Shown: positions 37,635 through 47,235 of the stretch, piece after piece
Layout of the letters: every line of letters begins with the position of its first letter
Position numbering within the stretch: the stretch's first letter is position 1
From: Phyllobacterium zundukense
GTDB lineage: Bacteria; Pseudomonadota; Alphaproteobacteria; Rhizobiales; Rhizobiaceae
Assembly (NCBI RefSeq): GCF_025452195.1
Contig: NZ_CP104973.1
Location: 930,001-994,000, forward strand
Reading direction: 5' to 3'
DNA: 64,000 nt
Program-made: the position numbers and the translations under genes
The notes under the pieces: generated by a model
Seen by the model: only the letters and a program-made list of their open reading frames with translations
What the model was told of the DNA's origin: nothing
Database searches by the model: none

Positions 37635-37904
37635 TGACTGTTTTCCTTGCGAATTTTCCGCCCGTCATGTTGCACGCCAGAACCGGACCTTCAAGGAGCG
37701 ACAAGCAAATCCGGCTGATTTCGGCGGATCTCGTGGCTGTGCTTACTCCATTAAATATTTGTAACATAACGGAATTGTCATTAACGGTTAGGTAAAACCC
37801 CCTTATTCTGCCCGGCAAACAACCGTTCGCGCTGAGTTGCGCGTTGGGATATGATCATGTTGTGCTGGCTCTGCTTGTGCGGGACCGGCCTTTTGGAGTG
37901 GTAT

Positions 37905-39059
37905 ATGCGGCTTTCGAAGCAACTGATTTTTGCCGTACTAATTCTGGTACTCGCTGGAGCTGGCTGGCTGTATTTCTATCCAGGCTCGAAGGCTGGCATT
38001 GATCGCAACTCGACCGCTGCAACCGAACCCGCTGCCACCCCGGGACAGCGTCGCGGCGGACAGGCTTTGCCGCTTGTCGTCGTCCGCGCTGCGGCTGAGG
38101 CGAAAATCAACGACAAATTGTCTGCAATCGGCACCGGCAAGGCCAAGAGTTCCGTCGCAGTCACTCCGTTCACCGCCGGGCGCCTGACCGAAATTCTTGT
38201 CACATCAGGAACCAAAGTAAAAGGCGGCGATGTGATAGCCCGTCTTGATTCAGAAGCCGAAAGCATCCTTGTCGACAAAGCGCGGGTAGCGCTGAAGGAC
38301 GCACAGACCAAGCTCAAGCGCGCCGAGAGCCTGCGTTCAAGCAACACGGTATCCGCTGTGCAGCTTTCGGAAGCGGCATTGGCGGTCGATAACGCCGCCC
38401 TCAACGTTCGCGAGGCGGAACTCGCCCTGGATCGCCGGGCAATCAAAGCCCCTATTGGTGGCATTGTCGGCATCCTGCCTATAAACGCGGGCAACTACGT
38501 CACGATATCGACCACGGTCGCAATGATCGATGACCGCTCCGATCTTCTGGTTGATTTCTGGGTGCCCGAACGCTTTGCGCCGGCCATATCGATCGACCTG
38601 CCGGTGACGGCAACCTCCATCGCCCGCCCGGGTGAAACTTTCAAAGGTGCCATCAGCGCCATCGACAACCGCGTCGATCCGACGAGCCGTACACTGCATG
38701 TCCAGGCGAAAATCACCAATCCAAACGATGCCTTGCGCGAAGGCATGGCTTTCCAGATGGCGGTCGGCTTTCCAGGCGACACCTACCCGACGGTTGATCC
38801 CCTCGCCGTTCAGTGGGGTACGGAGGGCGCCTATGTCTGGAAGATCGACGATAACAAGGCGACACGCGTTCCGGTGCGTGTTGTCCAGCGCAACACCGCC
38901 TATGTGCTGGTCGATGCCGACATAAAGCCCGGCGATCAGATTGTGGCCGAAGGCGTGCAGTCAGTCCGCCAGGACGGGCTTGTCCAAATTCAGGGACAGC
39001 CGGCTCCAGCGGCCAATACCAGCGCGGAACCAACTGCTTCCGTCGGCGAACGGGGCTGA
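37905..39059 (+). CDS. RND efflux periplasmic adaptor (membrane fusion protein)
   Basis: This protein has about 384 residues. The N-terminal membrane anchor or signal (LIFAVLILVLAGAGWLYFY) is followed by a linker and a lipoyl domain split by a short hairpin (GRLTEILVTSGTKVKGGDVIARLDSE, then IKAPIGGIVGILPINAGNYV). A beta-barrel with a VDPTSRTLHVQAKI strand follows. ATG at 37905 has GGAG upstream; the frame to 37851 is too long. It is co-transcribed with the RND pump that starts 8 nt after its stop. The substrate is unknown. Confidence 0.9.
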   Translation: MRLSKQLIFAVLILVLAGAGWLYFYPGSKAGIDRNSTAATEPAATPGQRRGGQALPLVVVRAAAEAKINDKLSAIGTGKAKSSVAVTPFTAGRLTEILVTSGTKVKGGDVIARLDSEAESILVDKARVALKDAQTKLKRAESLRSSNTVSAVQLSEAALAVDNAALNVREAELALDRRAIKAPIGGIVGILPINAGNYVTISTTVAMIDDRSDLLVDFWVPERFAPAISIDLPVTATSIARPGETFKGAISAIDNRVDPTSRTLHVQAKITNPNDALREGMAFQMAVGFPGDTYPTVDPLAVQWGTEGAYVWKIDDNKATRVPVRVVQRNTAYVLVDADIKPGDQIVAEGVQSVRQDGLVQIQGQPAPAANTSAEPTASVGERG

Positions 39060-39067
39060 GGTCCAAG

Positions 39068-42000
39068 GTGAGCACGTCAAACGGACAGAACGATTCCAGT
39101 TTCACCGCACTGTTCATTCGTCGACCTGTCATGGCGCTGGTGCTCAATGCCCTTATCGTCGTCGCGGGTCTTGCCGCCTGGTATGGCGTCGATGTCCGCG
39201 AATTGCCCGATGTCGATCGCCCGGTGGTCACAGTCTCGACTGTTTTTGAATCAGCTGCCGCGGAGACAGTGGACCGTGAGTTGACTTCCGCCATCGAAGG
39301 CGCTGTATCCCGCGTTTCGGGCGTCAAATCCATATCTTCCAGTTCTTCTTTCGGCAGCAGCCGTGTCACCGTCGAATTCAATGATGGCGTGGATCTCAAC
39401 GTTGCAGCCGCCGACATGCGCGATGCCATCAGCCGCATCGCCAACACTCTGCCAGACGAAGCGGATCCGCCGCAGATCGTCAAAGCCGATGCAAATTCTG
39501 ATGCGGTAATGCGTCTTGCGGTCACCTCGGACACCATGGCGGTCGAGGATATGACCGTCCTCGTCGAGGATCAGATCGAGGACGTGCTCGCTTCGGTTCC
39601 GGGGGTCGCCGACGTTCAGGTCAATGGCAACCGCAGCAAGATATTCCGCATCGACATCGATCAGGGCAAGGTTGCCAGCCTCGGCATGAACATCGCGGAC
39701 ATTCGCAACGCCCTGACCACGATGGCCTTCGATACACCCGCCGGCCAGCTCAACAGCAACGACCAGAGCATCGTCGTTCGTGCAACGGCTCCGGTATCAA
39801 CGCCTGAAGACTTCGAAAACATCATCATCAAGGGTCAGACGAAGATCCGCGACGTGGCGACGGTAACGATGGGCCCCGACATCGGCACCTCGATTCTGCG
39901 CGCCAACGGCAAGACCGGCATCGGCCTCGGCATCATCCGCCAGGCTCAATCCAACACGCTCGATATTTCGAAAGGTGTCCGTGCCGCGGTCGCGCAATTG
40001 CAGCAAACGCTACCTGAGGGTGTCGACATCCGCGTGACCAGCGATGATGCTGATTTCGTCAATGGCGCAGTGCATGAGGTGGAGATTGCGCTTGGCGTGT
40101 CTGTCGTCATCATCATCCTGATCATCTATCTTTTCCTTTGGGACATTCGCGCAACCCTTATTCCGGCTGTCAGTCTGCCGGTTGCGCTGATTGGCACCAT
40201 TTCTGCTGTCTATCTTGCCGGTTTCTCAATCAACATTCTGACGCTGCTCGCCCTGGTGCTGGCGACCGGTCTGGTGGTGGACGATGCGATCGTGGTGCTG
40301 GAAAACATCGTGCGCCGCCGCAATCAGGGCATGGGGCCACGCGCTGCCGCAGTTCTCGGCACGGAGGAAGTGTTTTTCGCAGTCATCGCGACGACGGTGA
40401 CGCTCGCGGCGGTTTTCGTCCCGCTATCCTTCCTGCCTGGCCAGACCGGGGGGCTCTTCCGCGAGTTTGGTTTCGTCCTGGCGATCTGCGTGCTTCTGTC
40501 CGCCGTCGTGGCGTTGACGCTGTGCCCGATGCTGGCTTCCCGCTTGCTCAGTGCGAGTGAGGCCAAGCATCAGGATGTCACCCACACGCCGGGACGGGTG
40601 GCCCGTGTCGGAAGCTGGTTCGGCAATCTTTACAAACGCATGTTGCATGTTTGCCTTGCCGCCCCGTGGATCGTCGTCGTGATCTCGGTGCTGTTTGCCG
40701 GCGCGGCGTTTGGCGCGTTTTCCCTTCTCAAACAGGAACTGACACCGGTCGAAGACCGAGCTTCGGCGTTCCTGCGCATTACAGCACCACAAGGCGTCAG
40801 TCTCGAATATCTCGGTGACGAGATGCGTCAGATCGAGCAGTTGATCCAGCCGTTGCGCGATAACGGCGAAATCCAGAATACGTTCTCGATCGCCGGACAG
40901 AATGGCAATACCAACCGTGGCTTCATGGTCCTCAGTCTCGCCACCTGGAAAGAGCGGACGCGGAGCCAGCAGGAGATCCTCGCCGACGTCTCGAAACGCG
41001 TTCGAAATATTCCAGGTATCCAGGTTTTTGCCGCGCAGCCGAATTCGCTTGGTATCCGCGGCGCAGGTAACGGCCTGCAATTTGCTGTCGTCGGCACCAG
41101 TTATGCCGAGCTCGGGACCACCGCCGCTAACATCGTGGCGGAGCTCGAAAAGGACAGCCGTTTTGATCGTCCGCGTCTGACCAATGAGCCGACCCAGCCG
41201 CAACTGGCCGTGTCGATCGACCGCGAGCGCGCTTCGGATCTCAACATCAATATCACTGGCCTGGCCGAAGCGCTGCAATCGGTGCTGGACGGCTACAAGG
41301 TCGGTTCAGTCTACATCGAAGATCGTTCCTTCGATGTGAAACTCGTATCGAGCACAAATCCCATCAACGATCCGACAGACCTTGAAAACGTTTTTCTGCG
41401 CACTGGCGATGGCCGGTTCGTCCCGATGTCGACGATTGCCAAACTCACCGAAGTCGCCGTTCCACCGGCATTGACGCGCGAACAGCAGATGCGTTCCGTC
41501 GCCATCACCTCGGGCCTTAGACCGGATTTTGCACTCGGCGATGCCTACAAGGACGTGCAGGAGGTCGCCGCACCTTTGCTGCCCTCCGGCTATCGCATCA
41601 TTCCGCTGGCTGAAGCGGCGACGCTGGGCGAAAATTCGTCGAGCATGGTCACGACATTCGGCTTTGCCATCTTGATCATTCTACTGGTTCTCGCAGCACA
41701 ATTTGAAAGCTTTATCAGTGCGGCCGTCGTGATGGCTACGGTTCCGCTTGGTCTCGCCTGCGCAGTCTTTGCCATGGTCATGACCGGCACAAGCATGAAC
41801 GTCTACAGTCAAATTGGACTGGTGTTGCTCGTCGGTATCATGGCCAAGAACGGTATTCTGATCGTCGAATTTGCCAATCATCTGCGCGATGAGGGCAGGA
41901 ATGTAAGAGAAGCCATCGAAGAGGCTTCGAACATCCGCCTGCGCCCCGTCGTGATGACCATGCTCTGCGCCATCCTTGGCGGTGTGCCGCTAGTCCTCGC

Positions 42001-42205
42001 CAGTGGTGCGGGGGCCGAAGCGCGTATCGCCCTTGGCTGGGTCATCGTCGGCGGCCTCGGCATGGCGACCGCCTCGACGCTCTTCCTGACGCCGGTTGCC
42101 TATCTGCTGCTAGCCGGCTTCTCCAAGCCGAAAGCCGAGGAAGAAGCGCGGCTCAACCGCGAACTTCTGGAAGTTGCCTCACAACCACCGCTGGCGGCGG
42201 AATAG
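39068..42205 (+). CDS. RND-family multidrug efflux permease (HAE1/AcrB type)
   Basis: This 1045-residue inner-membrane pump starts at GTG 39068. It has the standard topology: a first helix (PVMALVLNALIVVAGLAAW), a large periplasmic loop, and the TM4 proton-relay aspartates in ATGLVVDDAIVVLENIVRRR near residue 407. The second half repeats the layout with a conserved helix near residue 930 (GLVLLVGIMAKNGILIVEFAN). Together with the adaptor upstream and a TolC-like channel elsewhere it should expel hydrophobic drugs or metabolites. Confidence 0.95.
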   Translation: MSTSNGQNDSSFTALFIRRPVMALVLNALIVVAGLAAWYGVDVRELPDVDRPVVTVSTVFESAAAETVDRELTSAIEGAVSRVSGVKSISSSSSFGSSRVTVEFNDGVDLNVAAADMRDAISRIANTLPDEADPPQIVKADANSDAVMRLAVTSDTMAVEDMTVLVEDQIEDVLASVPGVADVQVNGNRSKIFRIDIDQGKVASLGMNIADIRNALTTMAFDTPAGQLNSNDQSIVVRATAPVSTPEDFENIIIKGQTKIRDVATVTMGPDIGTSILRANGKTGIGLGIIRQAQSNTLDISKGVRAAVAQLQQTLPEGVDIRVTSDDADFVNGAVHEVEIALGVSVVIIILIIYLFLWDIRATLIPAVSLPVALIGTISAVYLAGFSINILTLLALVLATGLVVDDAIVVLENIVRRRNQGMGPRAAAVLGTEEVFFAVIATTVTLAAVFVPLSFLPGQTGGLFREFGFVLAICVLLSAVVALTLCPMLASRLLSASEAKHQDVTHTPGRVARVGSWFGNLYKRMLHVCLAAPWIVVVISVLFAGAAFGAFSLLKQELTPVEDRASAFLRITAPQGVSLEYLGDEMRQIEQLIQPLRDNGEIQNTFSIAGQNGNTNRGFMVLSLATWKERTRSQQEILADVSKRVRNIPGIQVFAAQPNSLGIRGAGNGLQFAVVGTSYAELGTTAANIVAELEKDSRFDRPRLTNEPTQPQLAVSIDRERASDLNINITGLAEALQSVLDGYKVGSVYIEDRSFDVKLVSSTNPINDPTDLENVFLRTGDGRFVPMSTIAKLTEVAVPPALTREQQMRSVAITSGLRPDFALGDAYKDVQEVAAPLLPSGYRIIPLAEAATLGENSSSMVTTFGFAILIILLVLAAQFESFISAAVVMATVPLGLACAVFAMVMTGTSMNVYSQIGLVLLVGIMAKNGILIVEFANHLRDEGRNVREAIEEASNIRLRPVVMTMLCAILGGVPLVLASGAGAEARIALGWVIVGGLGMATASTLFLTPVAYLLLAGFSKPKAEEEARLNRELLEVASQPPLAAE

Positions 42206-42453
42206 CCACGATCAAGATTGTCGGGCATCGGGTTTGCAATAAATTGCGCTCATTGGCTCAATTCTGAATTTCTTTGACTATCGTATTATTGACGGCGTTC
42301 TGTTGCACCTATAGCCAAATCCTGCGGTTCCCTTGGGAGGAAACCCCGAAACTCTTTTCTACAGTCTGTGCCGTCGTGCGAGCGTGCGGCCGGTCGTTAC
42401 TGCATGCGCATTATTTTTAAGACAAGCATTTTTTATTCATATTGGGAGGAATC

Positions 42454-45400
42454 ATGGCTTCGTTTCGGATGCTGTTGGGAGCCTTGGCATGTTGTTTCAT
42501 GCTGGCAGCCTGCAATGACTCGAACAAAACAGCGGGTGCGGACGACGAGTCCGGAACTTTTGTCTCGTGCGCAGGCACCCTTGTTGATGGCAAATGCGTC
42601 ATCACGCCGGAAGTGGTTACGAGCGCATGTGAGGCGGGCACGCTTGTTGATGGCAAATGCATCGTCACGCCCGTTGTAACCTCGGTATGCCAGACCGGCA
42701 CCCTTGAAGACGACAAGTGCGTCGTCAAGCCCGATGTGATGACCGGCAAGTGCGAGAGCGGCACTCCCGAAGGCGACAAGTGCATCATCAAACCCGTTGT
42801 GGTTGGCCGTTGCGATACAGGAACGCTCGAAGGTGACAAATGCGTGGTCAAGCCCGATGTAATTGCCCGATGCGACACAGGTACCCTTGAGGACGGCAAG
42901 TGCGTCGTCAAACCGAATGTGGTGACTAGCGCATGCGAGAAGGGCACTCGTGTTGGCAACGAGTGCGTCGTCACCCCCGTTGTGGTTATGCGGTGTGAAT
43001 CAGGGACGCTCGTCGGCGACGAGTGCATTGTCAAGATTCCGCCCGTTACCGATCCCGTCAATAAGGATGATGGCATCAAGCGTGTGGATTGGAATGGCAG
43101 CAGTGCTGCGATAGAGACTGCCGATTTAGTATCTACGCTGCGCACCTATCAGCTGACGACCACCCAGGAACAGCGGAAAGCTGGCAAGAGCAAACAACTC
43201 AAAATTACGGAACAAGCCGGCGACCCGACGATCCGCACGGGCAGCCAGATGTTTGATGGGCTGTTTGCTATGGCAATGCAGGAAGCCAAGGAGCTGACCG
43301 TAACCTCCATCAAGGATGGCGCATACAATAACGGCAATCCGGTACCCTGTGGCGGCGACATTGGCTGCTACCAGACAGGGGACGAGTGGACCTATGTGTG
43401 GACGCGCGATACCGCCTATGCGGTTGATCTTGGCTTGGCGCAGATCAACCCGCAGGCCGCCAAAAACAGCCTGTTATTCAAACTGTCAAAGCGGCGCAGT
43501 GCAACGCAGACACTCGGTGCCGAAACAACGGAAATCGTTCAGGACACCGGCAGTGGTGGCAGCTGGCCGATCAGTACCGATCGCGTGGTTTGGGCGCGTG
43601 CCGCTTTCGAACTGCTCAAATATCTCGACGGTGAGGATCGCACGCAATTCCTGAACGACGCCTATACCGCCATTCACAACACGATCGAAAGCGATCGCCT
43701 TGCTGCCTATGACAACCGTGATGGGCTCTATCGCGGCGAAACCTCATTCCTCGATTGGCGCGAACAGACCTATCCCGACTGGATGAAGGATACTGTGGTC
43801 CACATTGCGATGTCGAAGACGCTGTCTACCAACATCAATCACTGGAAAATTCTCGATGTCGCGGCAAAAATGGCTGTCGAACTGAACAAAACTTCGGACG
43901 CCGCCAAGTATGCCGGCTGGGCCGACGAGTTGAAACAGCATATCAAGAGCGACCTTTGGATGAAGGATCCCGGCCTGTTCAGCATGATGAAATCAACCGA
44001 GCTCGATCAGGCTCCAGTTCGGCGCTACGAATTGCTTGGCGAGGCTCTGGCGATCCAGGACGGCATTGCTGATGAAGCCGAAGCAACGAGAATTCTGAAC
44101 AACTATCCCCATACAGCGGCTGGCGCACCGGTCGTCTGGCCGCAGATGCGCGGTGTAAAGGTCTACCACAATCGGGCGATCTGGCCGTTCGTTTCCAGCT
44201 ATCTGATCAAAGCCGCGGCCAAGGGGCGCAATTCAGACGTAGTCGATCGCAACTTCGAAACTCTCATCAACGGTGCGGCATTGAACCTGTCCAATATGGA
44301 GAATTTCGAATTCACCACCCTTGCGGTGACAGCGCCGAACGATGATGACCGGCCAGCTATCGATTCCGACAAGCAATTGTGGTCGGTGGGCGGCTACATC
44401 GGTTCCGTACTCGACGTCGTATTCGGGCGTGAGGCCGACATGACAGGTATCCGGTTCCAGCCGTCGATCACTAAAAAGATGCACAAGAACGTCTTCAACG
44501 GTGCCCGGCAGATCCAGTTGAACAATCTGGATTATCGAGGCCGAAAAATTACAGTCAAAGTGAATTTGCCCGATGCAAGTTTAGTCGATAATGGTTTCTA
44601 CACAGCACAATCGGTCACACTGAACGGCGCACAGATACCGCTGGACCGCTACACGAAAGCGTCAGATTTCAAAAGCGACGGAACCAATATTTTCGTAGTG
44701 GAACTGATCAACAACAAGGTAGATGGCAGCTTGGCCACCGTGGCATCCGACACCGAGCTCTATGGTCCGGACAAGGTGGAACTCGATCTGCCAGCGAGCG
44801 GTTGGGCGCTGTCAAAGGATAGCAATAGGCTGATCAATATCAACTGGACAGGAGCAAATCCCGCCGGTACTGCGATCAACGTCTATCGCAACGGTGCTGT
44901 GGTCGCCGCAGAGGTCGCCGGCACCGGATGGACGGATACATCCAGTGAGATCACCGATCAGGCGCTTTGCTATTCGCTGGAACGGCAAGATAGCAGTGGG
45001 CTGAAGAATGTGTCGCAGCGAACCGATCCGGCGTGTTATTGGGGCAATGACAGACTCACATTTATTGGCGCTGACCAAGCGACGAACAATTCTGTTGCAG
45101 GTTCACACGCGCAACTGAAGTACGACCATGGTCGCAGAGCCTGGTCAGACTGGGGTGTCCCAGGCGAAGAGCTGACCTTCACCGTCACGCCATCTTTCAG
45201 CGGGAGCTATCATGTTCTCCTGCGCTACGGAAATGGTTTTGGCCCTGTCAATACCGGCGTAACAGCGGCAGTCAAGCAAATGGAGGTAACGGGTGCGGGT
45301 CAGACTCCGGGCAAAGGCGTTGTAGTCATGCCGCATTTGCCAAGGTGGAATATCTGGGGCGAATCGACCCCTGTCCCGGTGACGCTGGTAGCGGGCGTGT

Positions 45401-45540
45401 CCTACACAATCAAATTTAGCGATTTTTACAATATGTCCTATCTCGACTCAAATTCGGCCTATAGCGGCAGTGGTGGCGCCGGCGGCATATCGAACCGGGC
45501 TAATATCACTGAGCTGATATTGCGGCGTATGGCCGATTGA
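42454..45540 (+). CDS. Secreted lipoprotein with Cys-repeat region and six-hairpin glycosidase-like domain
   Basis: This is a 1028-residue lipoprotein. Residues 1-19 form a signal peptide with lipobox LAAC (Cys20). Residues about 39-200 are eight tandem 20-21-residue units with two cysteines each (CxxGTLxxxKCVVKPxVV). Residues about 240-690 resemble an alpha/alpha six-hairpin glycoside hydrolase (GDEWTYVWTRDTAYAVDLGL; SFLDWREQTYPDWM; VWPQMRGVKVYHNRAIWPFV). The C-terminal 340 residues form beta-sandwich modules, one like FN3 or a sugar-binding module (WALSKDSNRLININWTGANP) and one like a CBM (GSYHVLLRYGNGFG). It probably hydrolyses an extracellular glycan. ATG at 42454 has GGGAGGA. A terminator follows at 45566-45600. 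Confidence 0.75.
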   Translation: MASFRMLLGALACCFMLAACNDSNKTAGADDESGTFVSCAGTLVDGKCVITPEVVTSACEAGTLVDGKCIVTPVVTSVCQTGTLEDDKCVVKPDVMTGKCESGTPEGDKCIIKPVVVGRCDTGTLEGDKCVVKPDVIARCDTGTLEDGKCVVKPNVVTSACEKGTRVGNECVVTPVVVMRCESGTLVGDECIVKIPPVTDPVNKDDGIKRVDWNGSSAAIETADLVSTLRTYQLTTTQEQRKAGKSKQLKITEQAGDPTIRTGSQMFDGLFAMAMQEAKELTVTSIKDGAYNNGNPVPCGGDIGCYQTGDEWTYVWTRDTAYAVDLGLAQINPQAAKNSLLFKLSKRRSATQTLGAETTEIVQDTGSGGSWPISTDRVVWARAAFELLKYLDGEDRTQFLNDAYTAIHNTIESDRLAAYDNRDGLYRGETSFLDWREQTYPDWMKDTVVHIAMSKTLSTNINHWKILDVAAKMAVELNKTSDAAKYAGWADELKQHIKSDLWMKDPGLFSMMKSTELDQAPVRRYELLGEALAIQDGIADEAEATRILNNYPHTAAGAPVVWPQMRGVKVYHNRAIWPFVSSYLIKAAAKGRNSDVVDRNFETLINGAALNLSNMENFEFTTLAVTAPNDDDRPAIDSDKQLWSVGGYIGSVLDVVFGREADMTGIRFQPSITKKMHKNVFNGARQIQLNNLDYRGRKITVKVNLPDASLVDNGFYTAQSVTLNGAQIPLDRYTKASDFKSDGTNIFVVELINNKVDGSLATVASDTELYGPDKVELDLPASGWALSKDSNRLININWTGANPAGTAINVYRNGAVVAAEVAGTGWTDTSSEITDQALCYSLERQDSSGLKNVSQRTDPACYWGNDRLTFIGADQATNNSVAGSHAQLKYDHGRRAWSDWGVPGEELTFTVTPSFSGSYHVLLRYGNGFGPVNTGVTAAVKQMEVTGAGQTPGKGVVVMPHLPRWNIWGESTPVPVTLVAGVSYTIKFSDFYNMSYLDSNSAYSGSGGAGGISNRANITELILRRMAD
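42568..43053 (+). repeat. Eight tandem 60-63-bp coding repeats
   Basis: Units begin with a Cys codon at 42568, 42628, 42688, 42751, 42811, 42871, 42934 and 42994. Spacing is exactly 60 or 63 bp, always in frame. The protein consensus is CxxGTLxxDKCVVKPxVV(x). Divergence between units shows it is not a recent expansion. Confidence 0.9.
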
Positions 45541-45565
45541 ACTTGAATCTTGATGCGATGCATCG

Positions 45566-45600
45566 GGAGTGGCCCGGCAAGTCCGGGCCTCCTCTTTTTG
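45566..45600 (+). terminator. Rho-independent terminator after the glycosidase lipoprotein
   Basis: GGCCCGG/CCGGGCC (7 bp) with a short loop is extended by flanking GGAG/CTCC-type pairs and followed by CTCTTTTT. It lies about 26 nt after the stop codon. Confidence 0.85.
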
Positions 45601-45766
45601 CAAATTCCAGATACCCGCAAAGTTTAATTTCTTGACCGTTTGATAAAAAATTTGACCTTCCGAGAAAATATGCCATTCTTCCGTGCAGGGTCCGGACGCA
45701 CCGGCCATCGAAAAGACTGCTGATCCATGGGAACCGGACGCAGTCAAAACGAGGAGATGAGATTTC

Positions 45767-47224
45767 ATGGGATCGATGGATTCTGGAATCCGTGACGTCA
45801 GAGCCGGGCGGCTTTCGTCCGGCGCCTACGCGGACGTTTTTGCCGATCTTCATCCGCCGCTAAGCCGGCACGAAGCCTTCGTCGAATCGGACCGGTGTTA
45901 CTTCTGCTATGACGCGCCATGCATGAATGCCTGCCCGACCGGCATTGATATTCCCCTGTTCATTCGCGAGATTGCTGCAGACAATCCTACCGGTTCTGCC
46001 AAAACCATTCTTTCCGAAAACATCCTTGGCGGCATGTGCGCCCGCGTCTGCCCCACCGAGACATTGTGCGAGCAGGCATGCGTGCGCGAAGTGGCGGAAG
46101 GCAAGCCCGTGAAGATCGGACTTTTGCAGCGTTACGCTACCGATCATTTGATGGCCAATGGCCAGCATCCCTTCACCCGTGCCGAGCCTACGGGCAAATC
46201 CATCGCAGTCGTCGGCGCGGGGCCAGCGGGTTTGTCTGCCGCCCACCGTCTGGCCATGCATGGCCACGATGTGACCATTTTCGAAGCGCGCCCCAAGGCA
46301 GGCGGCCTCAACGAATACGGTATTGCTGCCTATAAGAGCGTCGACGACTTCGCCCAGAAGGAACTCGACTTCATTCTCGAAATCGGCGGCATCACCATCC
46401 AGAATGACAAGGCTCTTGGGCGCGATATCAGCCTCGATGCGCTGAGAGCAGGTTTCGATGCGGTGTTTCTCGGCATGGGGCTGCCGGGCGTCAACGATCT
46501 TGGCCTCGAGGGCGAAGACGCTGCCGGCTGCATCGATGCCGTGGACTATATTTCGGTGCTTCGCCAGAGCGATAATCTGTCGGAAATTCCTGTCGGCCGT
46601 GATGTCGTCGTTATCGGCGGCGGCATGACCGCGATTGACGTCGCGGTACAGACGAAACTGCTCGGCGCGGAGAATGTCATTATCGCCTATCGCCGTGGCC
46701 CGGAAAACATGAATGCCAGCGACTTCGAACAGGAACTCGCGCTGAAGAACGGCGTTATCATCCGCCATTGGCTGCAACCTCGCGCGCTGACCCGCAACGA
46801 GCATGGCGAGGTCTGCGGCATAACGCTGGACTACACCGTCATGTCCGATGGCCGTCTTGGTGTTTCAGGAGAGAGCATCACGCTGGCCAGCGATCAGATA
46901 TTCAAGGCGATAGGTCAGACACCGGCCGAAGCAATCCTTGGCGAGGCCGGCCTCGCGTTGTCGCGCGGGCGTATCAGCGTAGACGATGAAGGGCGGACCT
47001 CGGTCCCGGGCATCTGGGCCGGCGGCGATTGTGTTGCAGACGGCGAGGATCTGACCGTCGCGGCCGTACAGGACGGCAAGATAGCGGCCGAATCAATTCA
47101 CCGTGCGCTGATGCAACAACCGGAAAAGGTCAACGGCTTCGTCGAAGCCATCATGGCCGATAGTCCAGATGGCGCGTCTGTTCCGGAACAACAATCCAGT
47201 CAACCAAGTCATTTAGTCAGCTAA
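45767..47224 (+). CDS. preT: NAD-dependent dihydropyrimidine dehydrogenase subunit PreT
   Basis: This 485-residue protein is the FAD/NAD(P)H-binding subunit. Cys-rich iron-sulphur motifs lie at the N-terminus (CYFCYDAPCMNACPTGID, then MCARVCPTETLCEQACVRE), followed by a Rossmann FAD site (VVGAGPAGLSAAHRL) and an NAD site (VVIGGGMTAIDVA). The C-terminal IWAGGDCVADGEDLTVAAV is typical. With PreA it reduces uracil and thymine to dihydropyrimidines. The downstream preA gene begins 11 nt after it. No dihydropyrimidinase or beta-ureidopropionase gene is in the window. Confidence 0.93.
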   Translation: MGSMDSGIRDVRAGRLSSGAYADVFADLHPPLSRHEAFVESDRCYFCYDAPCMNACPTGIDIPLFIREIAADNPTGSAKTILSENILGGMCARVCPTETLCEQACVREVAEGKPVKIGLLQRYATDHLMANGQHPFTRAEPTGKSIAVVGAGPAGLSAAHRLAMHGHDVTIFEARPKAGGLNEYGIAAYKSVDDFAQKELDFILEIGGITIQNDKALGRDISLDALRAGFDAVFLGMGLPGVNDLGLEGEDAAGCIDAVDYISVLRQSDNLSEIPVGRDVVVIGGGMTAIDVAVQTKLLGAENVIIAYRRGPENMNASDFEQELALKNGVIIRHWLQPRALTRNEHGEVCGITLDYTVMSDGRLGVSGESITLASDQIFKAIGQTPAEAILGEAGLALSRGRISVDDEGRTSVPGIWAGGDCVADGEDLTVAAVQDGKIAAESIHRALMQQPEKVNGFVEAIMADSPDGASVPEQQSSQPSHLVS

Positions 47225-47235
47225 AGGAAACTGCC

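Noticed and set aside
42568..43053. Regular 60-bp repeats considered as a CRISPR array
   Set aside because: The repeats are in frame, encode a conserved Cys pattern and have no unique spacers.
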